A stretch of DNA of 25,905 nt from an uncultured Pseudomonadota bacterium (GCA_946480245.1 CAMLIZ010000056.1:1-25905); one strand, 5' to 3'; counted from the stretch's first letter, positions 15,386-25,411 are shown. Program-made: numbers and translations. Notes: a model not told the origin generated them from the letters alone.

Positions 15386-16108
15386 CTAGGCTTCGCCCAG
15401 ATAGGCCGCGCGCACCTTGGGGTCGCTCAACAGTGTGCGGCCCTCGCCGCTCATCGTGATCTCGCCCGATTCCATCACGTAGCCGCGATTGGCCAGCTGC
15501 AGCGCGCGGCTCGCGTTCTGCTCCACCAGCAGCACCGTCGTGCCCTGCGCGTGGATGTTCCCCACCACCTCGAAGATCTTGTCGACCATGATGGGCGACA
15601 GGCCCATCGACGGCTCGTCCATCAGCAGCACCTTGGGGCGTGCCATCAGCGCGCGGCCCATCGCGAGCATCTGCTGCTCACCGCCGGACATCGTGCCGGC
15701 CAGCTGCGCGCGGCGTTCCCGCAGGCGCGGGAAGATGTTGAACACCTTCTCCATGTCGGCTTCGATCTCCGCGTCCTTGCGCACGAAGGCGCCCATCAGC
15801 AGGTTCTCGGTGATCGTCATGCGGGTAAAGGTGCCGCGGCCCTCGGGCACCATCACCAGACCCTGCTTGACCAGGTTCCAGGCGCCCTGCCCGCGGATCG
15901 ACTTGCCCATGAACTCGATCTCGCCAGCGGCCACCGGCTGCAGGCCGGTGATGGCCTTCAAGGTCGTGGTCTTGCCCGCGCCGTTGGCACCGATCAGGCT
16001 GACCAGCTCGCCCTGACGCACGTCGAAGCTCACGCCCTTGACGGCCTGGATGCCGCCATAGGCGACCTTAAGGCCGTGGACCTTGAGCAGCACTTGCTGT
16101 TCGCTCAT
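15386..16108 (-). CDS. livF: Branched-chain amino-acid ABC transporter ATP-binding protein LivF
   Basis: A 240-residue ABC ATPase on the cytoplasmic side of the transporter. Walker A GANGAGKTT is at 40-48, the Q-loop region at about 85-92 (MVPEGRGTF), signature MSGGEQQ at 140-146, Walker B VLLMDEP at 160-166, and the switch His around LVEQNAS. The MVPEGRGTFTRMTITENL sequence is diagnostic of LivF. It pairs with LivG to drive import through LivH-LivM. It starts 16 bases after the livG stop, so translation within one operon mRNA is expected. Confidence 0.96.
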   Translation of the reverse strand: MSEQQVLLKVHGLKVAYGGIQAVKGVSFDVRQGELVSLIGANGAGKTTTLKAITGLQPVAAGEIEFMGKSIRGQGAWNLVKQGLVMVPEGRGTFTRMTITENLLMGAFVRKDAEIEADMEKVFNIFPRLRERRAQLAGTMSGGEQQMLAMGRALMARPKVLLMDEPSMGLSPIMVDKIFEVVGNIHAQGTTVLLVEQNASRALQLANRGYVMESGEITMSGEGRTLLSDPKVRAAYLGEA

Positions 16109-16124
16109 CTCGTGTCACTCCTGG

Positions 16125-16901
16125 TCAGTGTGCGGCGTGGCCGGCGCCGAGGTAGGCCTCGATCACCTTCTCGTCACGCTGCACGTCATACGGCGTGCCC
16201 TCGGCGATCTGCTTGCCGTAGTCGAGTACGGTCACTCGGTCGCACAGGCCCATCACCAGCTTCACGTCGTGCTCGATGAGCAGGATCGTGCGGCCGTCGT
16301 TGCGGATGCGGTCGATCAGCTCGCGCAGCACCACCTTCTCGGTGGCGTTCATGCCCGCTGCAGGCTCGTCCAGTGCGATCAGCTTGGGATCGGTGGCCAG
16401 TGCACGCGCGATCTCCAGGCGGCGCTGGTCGCCGTAGCTCAGCGTGCGCGCCTTGTATTCGGCATAGCGGCCGATGCCCACGTAGTCGAGAAGCTCGCGC
16501 GCCCGGCCGACGATCGCCGCCTCTTCCGATTTGAAGCCGGGGGTGCGGAACACCGCACCGAGCAGGCCCGAATGGGTGCGCACGTGGCGGCCGACCATCA
16601 CGTTTTCCAGAGCGGTCATCTCGGCGAACAGCCGGATGTTCTGGAAGGTGCGTGCAATGCCGGCCTTGGCCACTTCGTGCACGGCGGTCGGCTTGTAGGC
16701 CTGGTCGCCGAGTTCGAAGCTGCCCGAGTCCGGCGTGTACAAGCCGGTCAGCACGTTGAAGAAGGTGGTCTTGCCCGCGCCGTTGGGCCCGATCAGGCCG
16801 TAGACCTGGCCCTTCTGGATCGTGATGCCCACATCGGACAGGGCTTGCAGGCCGCCGAAGCGCTTGGAGACGCCCGAGACCTTGAGTACGTTTTCGCTCA
16901 T
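16125..16901 (-). CDS. livG: Branched-chain amino-acid ABC transporter ATP-binding protein LivG
   Basis: A 258-residue ABC ATPase. Walker A GPNGAGKTT is at 38-46, the Q-loop region ARTFQNIRLF at 83-92, signature LSYGDQRR at 154-161 (the LivG form of LSGGQ), Walker B LIALDEP at 174-180, then EPAAGMN and IEHDVKLVMGLCDRV. The length and the SYGDQRRLEIARAL signature separate it from LivF. The ATG at 16901 (MSENVLKVSGVSKRFGG) is preferred to upstream in-frame codons because the ABC domain starts there. It lies 23 bases after the livM stop. Confidence 0.96.
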   Translation of the reverse strand: MSENVLKVSGVSKRFGGLQALSDVGITIQKGQVYGLIGPNGAGKTTFFNVLTGLYTPDSGSFELGDQAYKPTAVHEVAKAGIARTFQNIRLFAEMTALENVMVGRHVRTHSGLLGAVFRTPGFKSEEAAIVGRARELLDYVGIGRYAEYKARTLSYGDQRRLEIARALATDPKLIALDEPAAGMNATEKVVLRELIDRIRNDGRTILLIEHDVKLVMGLCDRVTVLDYGKQIAEGTPYDVQRDEKVIEAYLGAGHAAH

Positions 16902-16924
16902 GGTGTGCTCTCGCTGCTCGCGTG

Positions 16925-18016
16925 TCATTTGCCGGGCGGGGTCGGCGTGGGGGCCGCCTTGCCGTGCTCTGGTGAAGGCCACAGGCCGCGCGGGCGGGCC
17001 AGCATCACGCCGATCATCGCCAGCGCGATCAGCAGCTGGCGCAGGATCGCCGCGTCGAGCCGGCCGCCGGTCATCGCTTGCAGCGGGCTGGCGACGTAGC
17101 GCAGCACCTCGGGCAGCGCAGCCAGAAGCAGCGCGCCGACGATCACGCCAGGGATGTGGCCGATGCCGCCCAGCACGACCATGGCAACGATCATGATCGA
17201 CTCCTGGAGGGAGAACGACTCGGGCGACACGAAGCCCTGGAACGCGCCGAACATCACACCCGAAACACCGCCGAACGTGGCGCCCATGCCGAAGGCAAGC
17301 AGCTTCATGTTGCGGGTGTTGATGCCCATCGCCTTGGCGGCGATCTCGTCCTCGCGGATCGCCATCCAGGCGCGTCCGATGCGCGAGCGCTCAAGCCGAT
17401 AGCACAGCAGCACAGCCCCGATCACCAGCAGCACGAACAGGTAGTAGTACCAGGTGACCGAGGTGATGTCGAAACCGAAGATCGTGTGCGTGCGACCCAG
17501 GTCGAAGTGGAAGATGCGGATCGAATCGATCTGCGCGATGCCCTTGGGACCGTTGGTGATGTTCACCGGCGCATCGAGGTTGTTCAGGAACACCCGGATG
17601 ATCTCGCCGAAGCCGAGCGTCACGATCGCGAGGTAGTCGCCACGCAGCTTCAGCGTGGGCGCGCCAAGCAGGATGCCGGCCAGACCGGCCAGCCCGGCAC
17701 CCAGCGGAATCACGAGGTACCAGCGCAGGTGGATGCCCTTCGGGAACACCGCGGCGATGTTGGCAAAGCTGTCGCTCAGTTGCGGGCTGGCCAGCAGCGC
17801 GAACATGTAGGCGCCGACGGCGTAGAACGCCACGTAACCGAGATCCAGCAGGCCGGCGTAGCCGACCACGATGTTCAGGCCAAGCGCCAGCAGCACATAC
17901 AGCAGCGCGGTGTCGATGATGCGCACCCAGGCATTGCCGAAGTACTGCGCCACCAGCGGCGTGGCCAGCAGCAACAGCGCGGACACGACGAACACGAGGT
18001 ACTTGTTCTTCATCAT
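16925..18016 (-). CDS. livM: Branched-chain amino-acid ABC transporter permease LivM
   Basis: A 363-residue inner-membrane permease with about nine to ten hydrophobic segments. Family landmarks are LGLNIVVGYAGLLDLGYVAFYAVGAY, PTLKLRGDYLAIVTLGFGEIIR, the cytoplasmic ATPase-coupling loop GRAWMAIREDEIAAKAMGIN, and AFQGFVSPESFSLQESI. It forms the membrane channel together with LivH. The ATG at 18016 is chosen because GGAG stands about 9 bases upstream; the next codon is also ATG. The C-terminal tail (GLWPSPEHGKAAPTPTPPGK) is proline-rich and cytoplasmic. It lies 15 bases after the livH stop. Confidence 0.95.
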   Translation of the reverse strand: MMKNKYLVFVVSALLLLATPLVAQYFGNAWVRIIDTALLYVLLALGLNIVVGYAGLLDLGYVAFYAVGAYMFALLASPQLSDSFANIAAVFPKGIHLRWYLVIPLGAGLAGLAGILLGAPTLKLRGDYLAIVTLGFGEIIRVFLNNLDAPVNITNGPKGIAQIDSIRIFHFDLGRTHTIFGFDITSVTWYYYLFVLLVIGAVLLCYRLERSRIGRAWMAIREDEIAAKAMGINTRNMKLLAFGMGATFGGVSGVMFGAFQGFVSPESFSLQESIMIVAMVVLGGIGHIPGVIVGALLLAALPEVLRYVASPLQAMTGGRLDAAILRQLLIALAMIGVMLARPRGLWPSPEHGKAAPTPTPPGK

Positions 18017-18031
18017 GATGAGCAACTCCGG

Positions 18032-18955
18032 TCAGGCGCGATCGGCAACGCGTTCGCCCAGCAGACCCTGAGGCCGCAAGGTGAGCACGAGGATCAGCAC
18101 GATGAAGGCGAAGATGTCCTGGTAGTTGCTGCCCAGCACACCGCCGGTGACGGTGCCGATGTAGCCCGCGCCGAGCGACTCGATGATGCCCAGTGCCACA
18201 CCGCCGACCATCGCACCGGCCAGGTTGCCGATGCCGCCGAACACGGCGGCAGTGAAGGCCTTCAGGCCGGGCAGGAAGCCCATGGTGTGCTGCACCGAGC
18301 CGTAGTTGGCGGCATACATCACGCCGGCCAGCGCGGCGAGCGCAGCGCCGATGATGAAGGTGGCGGAGATGACCATGTCGGGCTTGACGCCCATCAGGCC
18401 GGCCACCCGTGGGTTCTCGGCGGTGGCGCGCATCGCCCGGCCGAGCTTGGTGTGATTGACCAGGTACATCAGCCCGGCGAGCGTGAGCGCCGTGGTGACC
18501 AGGATCAGGATCTGCGTGGTGTTGATCACCGCACCGCCAATGAAGAACGGCTGGGACGGCAGCAGGATCGGATAGGGCTTGTAGTTGGGCTTCCAGATGA
18601 TCATGGCGAGCGTCTGCAGCAGCAGGCTCATGCCCATCGCGGTGATCAGCGGGGCCAGTCGCGGCGCATTGCGCAGCGGCCGGTAAGCCACTTTCTCGAT
18701 CGTGAAGTTCAGGATGGCACACACCACGATCGCCGCGACCAGCGAGATCAGCAGCAACAGCCAGCCAGGCAGGCCAGAGTCGCCCAGCACGGTGATCACG
18801 CTCCACGAGGTCAGAGCGCCGACCATCAACACGTCGCCGTGCGCGAAGTTGATCAGGTTGATGATGCCGTAGACCATCGTGTAGCCCAGTGCCACCAGCG
18901 CATACACGCTGCCGAGCACCAGACCGTTGATGATCTGCTGAAGCAAGGTATCCAT
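18032..18955 (-). CDS. livH: Branched-chain amino-acid ABC transporter permease LivH
   Basis: A 307-residue inner-membrane permease with about eight hydrophobic segments. The N-terminus MDTLLQQIINGLVLGSVYAL and the segment GYTMVYGIINLINFAHGDVLM are characteristic of LivH. The coupling loop GRAMRATAENPRVAGLMGV contacts the ATPases. MGFLPGLKAFTAAVFGGIGNLAGAMVGG and the C-terminal LVLTLRPQGLLGE complete the family pattern. The ATG at 18955 is supported by AGGAG 9 bases upstream. It is the first gene of the livHMGF operon, 188 bases downstream of rarA, in a gap with a candidate promoter and two palindromes. Confidence 0.96.
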   Translation of the reverse strand: MDTLLQQIINGLVLGSVYALVALGYTMVYGIINLINFAHGDVLMVGALTSWSVITVLGDSGLPGWLLLLISLVAAIVVCAILNFTIEKVAYRPLRNAPRLAPLITAMGMSLLLQTLAMIIWKPNYKPYPILLPSQPFFIGGAVINTTQILILVTTALTLAGLMYLVNHTKLGRAMRATAENPRVAGLMGVKPDMVISATFIIGAALAALAGVMYAANYGSVQHTMGFLPGLKAFTAAVFGGIGNLAGAMVGGVALGIIESLGAGYIGTVTGGVLGSNYQDIFAFIVLILVLTLRPQGLLGERVADRA

Positions 18956-19064
18956 TGAGGAAGTCTCCTGGTTGTCGGCGCAGGCGCACGCAAGAGCCGC
19001 GCCGCCGCTTTTTTTCGGACTGCTGGGGGCATGAAGGCGCATGGCCCGGCGCAGACAGGGCGGA

Positions 19065-19102
19065 ATTGTAGGTGTCGGCTCCGCGGAGGAACTCCCGGAG
19101 TT
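19065..19102 (-). promoter_or_regulatory. Candidate livHMGF promoter with two adjacent palindromes
   Basis: On the minus strand TACAAT (19070-19065) matches the -10 consensus at 5 of 6 bases and would give a leader of about 100 bases. No TTGACA-like box is found. In its place stand CTCCGCGGAG (19079-19088, perfect palindrome) and AACTCC-C-GGAGTT (19090-19102, perfect 6-base arms). Both share the arms CTCC and GGAG, with centres 12 to 13 bases apart. This looks like a regulator site covering the -35 region, which is inference. Confidence 0.4.
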
Positions 19103-19143
19103 ACCCGCCGGCATGGCGACGAATTCACCAAACGGCCGGATGG

Positions 19144-20487
19144 TCAGCGTTGGTTCTTCGACGCCTCGTTGCGCCGGCGCAATTCTTCCAGGCGCTCGCC
19201 GATGCGCAGTTCCAGCCCGCGCGGCGCGGGCTCATACCAACGCTCGCCCTCGAGCCCGTCAGGTAGGTAGCGCTCACCCTCGGCGAAGCCATCGGGTTCG
19301 TCGTGTGCGTAGCGGTAGCCACGGCCGTAGTCGAGTTGCTTCATCAGCTTGGTGGGCGCATTGCGAAGGTGCAGCGGCACCGGCCGGGTGCCGTCCTGGC
19401 GCACGAAGGCGCGCACCGCATTGAAGGCGCCGTAAACCGCCTTCGACTTCGGCGCCATCGCCAGGTACACCACGGCCGAAGCCAGCGCCAGCTCGCCTTC
19501 CGGCGAGCCCAGGCGCTCGTAGACCTCGCTGGCGTCGAGCGCGATGCGCAGCGCACGAGGGTCGGCCAAGCCGATGTCCTCGCTGGCCATGCGCAACACC
19601 CGGCGGGCAACGTAGCGTGGATCGACCCCGCCATCCAGCATGCGCACCAGCCAGTACAGCGCAGCATCCGGATCGGACCCGCGCACCGACTTGTGCAGGG
19701 CCGAGATCGTGTCGTAGAACTGCTCGCCGCCCTTGTCGTAGCGACGCAGTTGCTCGCCCAGCGTGCGCTCGAGCGTCGCCTCGTCGAGCTCGGCCACGTC
19801 GCCCGCGAGCGCGACCAGGTTCTCGTAGGCGTTGAGCAAGCGACGCGCATCACCGTCGGCGTAGCCGATCAGGCGGTCGCGCGCCGCGTCGGCCAGCGGC
19901 GGCGCCCGCAAAAGCAAGCGCGCACGCTCGATCAAGGCCTGCTGGTCCACCGGCTCCAGCGCCTTCAGCACGTGCACGGTGGCGCGCGACAGCAACGCGG
20001 AATTGACCTCGAACGACGGGTTCTCGGTCGTGGCGCCGATGAAGGTGAACAGGCCCGACTCCACATGGGGCAGGAAGGCATCCTGCTGCGCCTTGTTGAA
20101 GCGGTGCACCTCGTCGACGAATACGACGGTGGCGCGGCGTGCCGCCCGTGCCACCTGCGCGCGCTCGACCGCCTCGCGGATGTCCTTGACGCCGGACAGC
20201 ACGGCGGACAGCACGATGAACTGCGCATCGAATGCGCCTGCCATCAACCGCGCCAGCGTGGTCTTGCCGACGCCCGGCGGGCCCCAGAGGATCATCGAAT
20301 GCAGCCGGCCGGTCTCGAAGGCCACGCGCAGCGGCTTGCCAGCACCGAGGAGGTGCTGTTGGCCGATCACCTCGTCCAGCGTGCGTGGGCGCAGGCGCTC
20401 GGCGAGCGGCGCATTGCGCTGCGCAGCGGCATCGGCCTGCGGCGCGGTCTCGGGCAACGGCTCGTCGCCGAAGAGGTCGGGGCACAT
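19144..20487 (-). CDS. rarA: Replication-associated recombination protein RarA (MgsA)
   Basis: A 447-residue AAA+ ATPase related to clamp loaders and eukaryotic WRNIP1, acting at stalled replication forks. Walker A GPPGVGKT is at 69-76, Walker B VVFVDEVHRF at 121-130, sensor 1 is in FIGATTENPSFEVN, and arginine-finger region SALLSRATVH follows. The C-terminal MgsA domain shows YDTISALHKSVRGSDPDAALYWL and MASEDIGLADPRAL, all diagnostic. The start MCPDLFGDEPLPE is family-like. It lies 19 bases after the lolA stop in the order ftsK-lolA-rarA, which matches the E. coli arrangement. serS, which follows in E. coli, is replaced by the liv operon here. Confidence 0.96.
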   Translation of the reverse strand: MCPDLFGDEPLPETAPQADAAAQRNAPLAERLRPRTLDEVIGQQHLLGAGKPLRVAFETGRLHSMILWGPPGVGKTTLARLMAGAFDAQFIVLSAVLSGVKDIREAVERAQVARAARRATVVFVDEVHRFNKAQQDAFLPHVESGLFTFIGATTENPSFEVNSALLSRATVHVLKALEPVDQQALIERARLLLRAPPLADAARDRLIGYADGDARRLLNAYENLVALAGDVAELDEATLERTLGEQLRRYDKGGEQFYDTISALHKSVRGSDPDAALYWLVRMLDGGVDPRYVARRVLRMASEDIGLADPRALRIALDASEVYERLGSPEGELALASAVVYLAMAPKSKAVYGAFNAVRAFVRQDGTRPVPLHLRNAPTKLMKQLDYGRGYRYAHDEPDGFAEGERYLPDGLEGERWYEPAPRGLELRIGERLEELRRRNEASKNQR

Positions 20488-20506
20488 CGTGCCGATTGTG
20501 GTGCCG

Positions 20507-21115
20507 CTACTGCTCGATCACGTCGGCGCCCGAGGGCGGCGTGAAAAGGAAATCCTGCTCGGGCACGGCAACATTGGTGGCGAAGTCCGTGAACTGTAGG
20601 AGCGAGTGCTGACCGAAGCTGTCGAGGATGTCGAGCGCGGCCAGCTTGCCATCCTTGAAGCCGATGCGCAGCTGCTGGAAGCCGCTGTCCTTGGTCTTCG
20701 GCGTCGCCTGCACCCAGTCGAGGCCGCCTTGTGCCGGCAAGGCACTCAGCGTGAAGTCCTTGTCGAGCGAGCCGCCCGCCAACAGCGCGGCTGGCGTCGC
20801 GCCCAATGCCTGGCCGATCCTGCGCGAGCTGGCCTGGTTGAGGTCAGCGTCGTAGATCCACACCTTCTGACCGTCGCCGACGATCGTCTGCTCGAAGGGC
20901 TTGGTGTAGACGAAGCGGAAACGGTTGGGGCGGGTGAACTCGAAGTTGCCGCTCGAGGTCTTCTTCTTGGTGCCGTCGGGCGAGGTCACGGTTTGAGTGA
21001 ACAGCGCGCGCCCGGTCTTGGCGTCGCGCACGAAGCCGCGCAAAGCGTCCACCGCATCGGCATGCGCCGCGGAAGCGGCCAGGATCAGGGCCAGGCCCGT
21101 GAGGAGAGGTCTCAT
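20507..21115 (-). CDS. lolA: Outer-membrane lipoprotein carrier protein LolA
   Basis: A 202-residue periplasmic carrier that takes lipoproteins from LolCDE to LolB. Residues 1-19 are a signal peptide ([19 protein letters not shown], cleaved before DA). The mature protein has the half-barrel pattern with [51 protein letters not shown] and a C-terminal [14 protein letters not shown]. The ATG overlaps the ftsK stop codon (ATGA), so translation is probably coupled. The frame is open further upstream inside ftsK, but the signal peptide fixes the start. Confidence 0.95.
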   Translation of the reverse strand: MRPLLTGLALILAASAAHADAVDALRGFVRDAKTGRALFTQTVTSPDGTKKKTSSGNFEFTRPNRFRFVYTKPFEQTIVGDGQKVWIYDADLNQASSRRIGQALGATPAALLAGGSLDKDFTLSALPAQGGLDWVQATPKTKDSGFQQLRIGFKDGKLAALDILDSFGQHSLLQFTDFATNVAVPEQDFLFTPPSGADVIEQ

Positions 21116-23475
21116 TCTTCGCGCGAAGGAACCAGCAGATCGCGGTTCCCATTGGTGGCCATGGCCGATACGAGCCCGGATTTCTCCATTTGTTCCAGCA
21201 AACGTGCCGCACGGTTGTAGCCGATGCGCAAATGGCGCTGCACCAGCGAGATCGACGCCCGCTTGTTCTGCAGCACCACCTGCACCGCCTGGTCGTACAT
21301 CGGGTCTGCCTCGCCGTCGCCCTCGCCGCCCGCGCCCAGGCCGGGGCCCGCCGCAGGATCGTCGAGCGTGCCGCCTTCGAGAATGCCTTCGATGTAGTTC
21401 GGCTCGCCCTGGCTCTTGAGGTACTCCACCACGCGGTGCACCTCGTCGTCCGACACGAACGCCCCGTGCACGCGCACCGGCAGGCCGCCGCCGGGCGTGA
21501 GGTACAGCATGTCGCCCTGGCCGAGCAGCGCCTCCGCGCCCATCTGATCGAGGATGGTGCGGCTGTCGATCTTGCTCGACACCTGGAACGCGATGCGGGT
21601 GGGAATGTTGGCCTTGATGAGGCCGGTGATCACGTCCACGCTGGGCCGCTGTGTGGCCAGGATCAGGTGGATGCCGGCCGCGCGCGCCTTCTGCGCAAGC
21701 CGTGCGATCAGCTCCTCGATCTTCTTGCCGACCACCATCATCAGGTCGGCCAGCTCGTCGATGATCACCACCACGAAGGGCAGGCGCTCCAGCGGCTCGG
21801 GCTCTTCCGGCGTCAGGCTGAAGGGGTTCGGAATCTTGGCGTCCCGCGCCGCCGCCTCGTCGATCTTCTTGTTGTAGCCCGCGAGGTTGCGCACGCCGAG
21901 CTTGCTCATTAGCCGGTAGCGGCGCTCCATCTCGCCGACACACCAGTTGAGCGCGTTGGCCGCCTGCTTCATGTCGGTGACCACCGGGCAGAGCAGGTGT
22001 GGAATGCCCTCGTAGACGCTCATCTCGAGCATCTTCGGGTCGATCAGGATCAGCCGCACGTCACGCGCCTCGGCCTTGTACAGCAGGCTCAGGATGGTCG
22101 CGTTAATGCCCACCGACTTGCCCGACCCCGTGGTGCCGGCCACCAGGCAGTGCGGCATCTTGGCCAGGTCGGCCACCACCGGTGCGCCGACGATATCCTT
22201 GCCCAGGCCCATCGTGAGCAGCGAGGCGGCATCGTTGTAGACCTGGGAACCGAGGATCTCGGCGAGACGGATCATCTGGCGCTTGGCGTTCGGCAGCTCC
22301 AGTGCCATGTAGTTCTTGCCCGGGATCGTTTCGACCACGCGAATGCTGACCAGGCTGAGGCTGCGCGCCAGGTCCTTGGCAAGGTTCACGATCTGCGAGC
22401 CCTTCACCCCGGTGGCGGGCTCGATCTCATAGCGCGTGATTACCGGGCCCGGCGACGCCGCCACCACGCGCACCTCGACACCAAAGTCGCGCAGCTTCTT
22501 CTCGATCATGCGCGAGGTCATCTCCAGCGACTCGGGGGTCACGGTGGCCTCGGTGCGGCCAGGTGCGGCGTCCAGCAGATCGACCTGTGGCAGCTTGGTG
22601 TCGGCCAGTTCGGTGAACAGCGGCTTCTGCCGCTCCTTGGCCACTCGCTCGGACTTGGGCACCTCCACCAGCGCCGGCTCGATCACGATCGGCGCATGGT
22701 CCTCGACGATCTGGCGCTCCACCTCGGCCACCTGCTCGCGCTCGGCCTTGGCCTGCTCGCCGAGGCGAATGTCCTCGGCACGCTCGCGCCGCTCCAGTCG
22801 GCGCTCGCGCAAGGAGTCGACCCATGCACCAATGTGGTCGGCGACGCGCACCCACGAAAAGCGCAGCGCGAGCGCCATGCCGATCACGAGCGCCGCGATC
22901 CAGGTCACGCCGGAGCCGGCGAAGCCGAGCCAACGCATGCCGAGCGAGCCGAGCGTGTAGCCCAGCACGCCGCCCGCGTGCCCCGGCAACAGCACTTCCA
23001 CGCGATACAGGCGCGACCACTCCAGCGCGCAGCTCGCGGCCATCAGCAGCGCCAGCCCGCCCCAGAACGCGACGCGGTCGCGCGGCGTGGGCGCGGGCAC
23101 GGCCTCGTCGTGGCGCAGCAGCCGCGCCAGCGAGCCGAGCCAGCCCCGCGCGCCCACCGGCACCAGCCACCAGGCTGAATAGCCGAACAGGAACAGGGCA
23201 AGGTCGGAGACCCATGCGCCGAACAATCCCGCTTTGTTGTGCGGCGGCTCACCACCGCCCGAGGTGGAGAAGCCTGCGTCGCCAGCATCGTGCGTCAGCA
23301 TCGCCAGCACGAACAGCATCCACAGCAAGGCGCCCAGCACCAGCGCGACCTGGGTGCGCCAGCGTGGCGCCGGCAACGGCGCAGGTTCGTTCTTGCGAGA
23401 GCTGGGCTTGCGGGTGTAGGTGCTGCCGGACGGCGGGCCGCCCTCAGCGCCCAGTGAACCGAGCGGAAACGTCAT
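21112..23475 (-). CDS. ftsK: DNA translocase FtsK
   Basis: A 787-residue septal DNA pump that clears chromosome termini and activates XerCD at dif. The N-terminal membrane domain has four hydrophobic segments (about 43-62, 84-108, 135-152, 168-205). A short charged linker (about 210-300) contains an Arg/Glu-rich helix. The motor domain has [15 protein letters not shown] with Walker A at 447-454 and Walker [14 protein letters not shown] at 568-580. The C-terminal winged-helix gamma domain (about 720-787, [27 protein letters not shown]) reads KOPS sequences. The short linker is typical of beta-proteobacteria, unlike the long E. coli linker. Upstream lie a repeat element and the Crp/Fnr gene. 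lolA overlaps by 4 bases. Confidence 0.97.
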   Translation of the reverse strand: MTFPLGSLGAEGGPPSGSTYTRKPSSRKNEPAPLPAPRWRTQVALVLGALLWMLFVLAMLTHDAGDAGFSTSGGGEPPHNKAGLFGAWVSDLALFLFGYSAWWLVPVGARGWLGSLARLLRHDEAVPAPTPRDRVAFWGGLALLMAASCALEWSRLYRVEVLLPGHAGGVLGYTLGSLGMRWLGFAGSGVTWIAALVIGMALALRFSWVRVADHIGAWVDSLRERRLERRERAEDIRLGEQAKAEREQVAEVERQIVEDHAPIVIEPALVEVPKSERVAKERQKPLFTELADTKLPQVDLLDAAPGRTEATVTPESLEMTSRMIEKKLRDFGVEVRVVAASPGPVITRYEIEPATGVKGSQIVNLAKDLARSLSLVSIRVVETIPGKNYMALELPNAKRQMIRLAEILGSQVYNDAASLLTMGLGKDIVGAPVVADLAKMPHCLVAGTTGSGKSVGINATILSLLYKAEARDVRLILIDPKMLEMSVYEGIPHLLCPVVTDMKQAANALNWCVGEMERRYRLMSKLGVRNLAGYNKKIDEAAARDAKIPNPFSLTPEEPEPLERLPFVVVIIDELADLMMVVGKKIEELIARLAQKARAAGIHLILATQRPSVDVITGLIKANIPTRIAFQVSSKIDSRTILDQMGAEALLGQGDMLYLTPGGGLPVRVHGAFVSDDEVHRVVEYLKSQGEPNYIEGILEGGTLDDPAAGPGLGAGGEGDGEADPMYDQAVQVVLQNKRASISLVQRHLRIGYNRAARLLEQMEKSGLVSAMATNGNRDLLVPSREE

Positions 23476-23494
23476 CAGACCTCCCGACGAGCCG

Positions 23495-23504
23495 TCTCTA
23501 GAGA
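23495..23504. repeat. 10-base palindrome upstream of ftsK
   Basis: TCTCTAGAGA is a perfect palindrome 20 bases before the ftsK start, next to the GC-rich repeat element. It could be an operator or part of the repeat unit. Confidence 0.3.
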
Positions 23505-23510
23505 GGTCTC

Positions 23511-23553
23511 GGCCCCCTCGGGGGGCAGCGAAAGCAGTGAGCGTGGAGGCACC
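23511..23553 (-). repeat. Intergenic GC hairpin repeat of the type common in Comamonadaceae relatives
   Basis: GCCCCC (23512-23517) pairs with GGGGGC (23521-23526) around TCG. On the minus strand the unit reads TGCCTCCACGCTCACTGC, then TTTCGCTGCCCCCCGAGGGGG. From memory, near-identical units stand upstream of many genes in Rubrivivax, Leptothrix and Comamonadaceae genomes. Only one copy is seen in this window, so the repeat status rests on that memory. Its function is unknown. Confidence 0.45.
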
Positions 23554-23605
23554 ATGCGGCGATTGTGGACCAACCCCTGCGCCGGGACGCCGCTGCGCGC
23601 GGCGA

Positions 23606-24277
23606 CTATTCCCGCGCGTCGAGCCGGTCCTTCAGGATGACGGAGCCGTTTTCCTGTGTCTCGATCATGCCGCGCTCCTCCAGATCCTTCATCACGCGGC
23701 TGACCATCTCCCGCGAGGCGCCCACGATCTTGGCCATGTCCTGGCGTGACACCTTGTTGCGAATCAGCTTGACGCCGTTGTCGTCCTCGGCCATGTCCAG
23801 CAGCGTACGCGCCACGCGACCATAGACATCCAGCAGCGCCAGTGACTCGATCTGCCGGTCGGCCGAGCGCAGGCGCGCCACCAGGCCGCGCAGGATCGCG
23901 TACGACAGGCTCGAGTTTTCAGGAAGGCAGCGCGCGAACTCGGCCCGCCCGAGGATCAGCATGTCGGTCTGCACCTCCGCGCGCACGGTGGCCGAATGCG
24001 GCTCGTTGTCGATCAGGCTCATCTCGCCCACGTAGTCGCCGGCCTGCAGCACCGCCAGGATCACTTCACGGCCGCGCGAATCGGCGGTGAGCACGCGTGC
24101 GCGGCCGTTGAGCAGGATGAACAGCGCGTTCGACTTGCGGCCCTGTTCGACGATGATTTCGCCTCGACGGAAACGGCGCTTGACCACGCTGTCGGCGATC
24201 GCTTGCGCCTGGTCGTTCGTCAGCATCGAGAACAACGGCACGCGGCGAATCAGGTCGAGATTCGAAAGCATCGACAT
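23606..24277 (-). CDS. Crp/Fnr-family transcriptional regulator
   Basis: A 223-residue regulator with an N-terminal cyclic-nucleotide-binding-type beta roll (about 15-120), a dimer helix (125-160) and a C-terminal winged helix with recognition region [20 protein letters not shown] (177-196). In the phosphate cassette [17 protein letters not shown], Glu85 is present but the cAMP-phosphate arginine is His94, so classic cAMP binding is doubtful. The only cysteine is C117, so it is not an oxygen-sensing FNR with an iron-sulfur cluster. It probably binds another ligand (c-di-GMP is known for some relatives) or works without one. It is divergent from trxB and upstream of ftsK-lolA-rarA, where E. 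coli has lrp. Another in-frame ATG at 24271 is possible. Confidence 0.92.
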   Translation of the reverse strand: MSMLSNLDLIRRVPLFSMLTNDQAQAIADSVVKRRFRRGEIIVEQGRKSNALFILLNGRARVLTADSRGREVILAVLQAGDYVGEMSLIDNEPHSATVRAEVQTDMLILGRAEFARCLPENSSLSYAILRGLVARLRSADRQIESLALLDVYGRVARTLLDMAEDDNGVKLIRNKVSRQDMAKIVGASREMVSRVMKDLEERGMIETQENGSVILKDRLDARE

Positions 24278-24309
24278 CGGGTGGGCCCTCTCTGGTGGCA
24301 GCGGATTGC

Positions 24310-24315
24310 TGTATA
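24310..24315 (-). promoter_or_regulatory. Candidate -10 box for the Crp/Fnr gene
   Basis: TATACA on the minus strand lies 32 bases before the regulator start. The -35 position (24338-24333) reads TGCGGC and is poor, and falls inside the inverted repeat at 24323-24337. Confidence 0.3.
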
Positions 24316-24322
24316 GGCAGAA

Positions 24323-24337
24323 GCGGCACTTTGCCGC
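24323..24337. promoter_or_regulatory. Inverted repeat in the trxB/Crp-Fnr divergent region
   Basis: GCGGCA-CTT-TGCCGC is a perfect 6-base inverted repeat with a 3-base centre. It lies 46 bases from the regulator start and 118 bases from the trxB start, between back-to-back promoters. It does not match the FNR (TTGAT-ATCAA) or CRP (TGTGA-TCACA) consensus. A possible -10 box for trxB, TAGAAT, is at 24344-24349. Autoregulation is inference. Confidence 0.35.
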
Positions 24338-24347
24338 AGCTTCCTAG

Positions 24348-25409
<1,062 letters not shown>

Positions 25410-25411
25410 GC

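Noticed and set aside
17078..18958. 626-codon open frame on the plus strand opposite livM and livH
   Set aside because: The protein is extremely rich in His, Gln, Asp and Arg. It mirrors membrane-protein codons on the other strand and has no start signals.
19000..19017. GC-rich stretch with seven T residues as an intrinsic terminator
   Set aside because: It would work only on the plus strand, where no gene reads into it. On the minus strand it is an A-run in the liv leader.
21116..21943. N-terminal extension of lolA into ftsK
   Set aside because: The LolA signal peptide starts at 21115, and the upstream part is out-of-frame ftsK.
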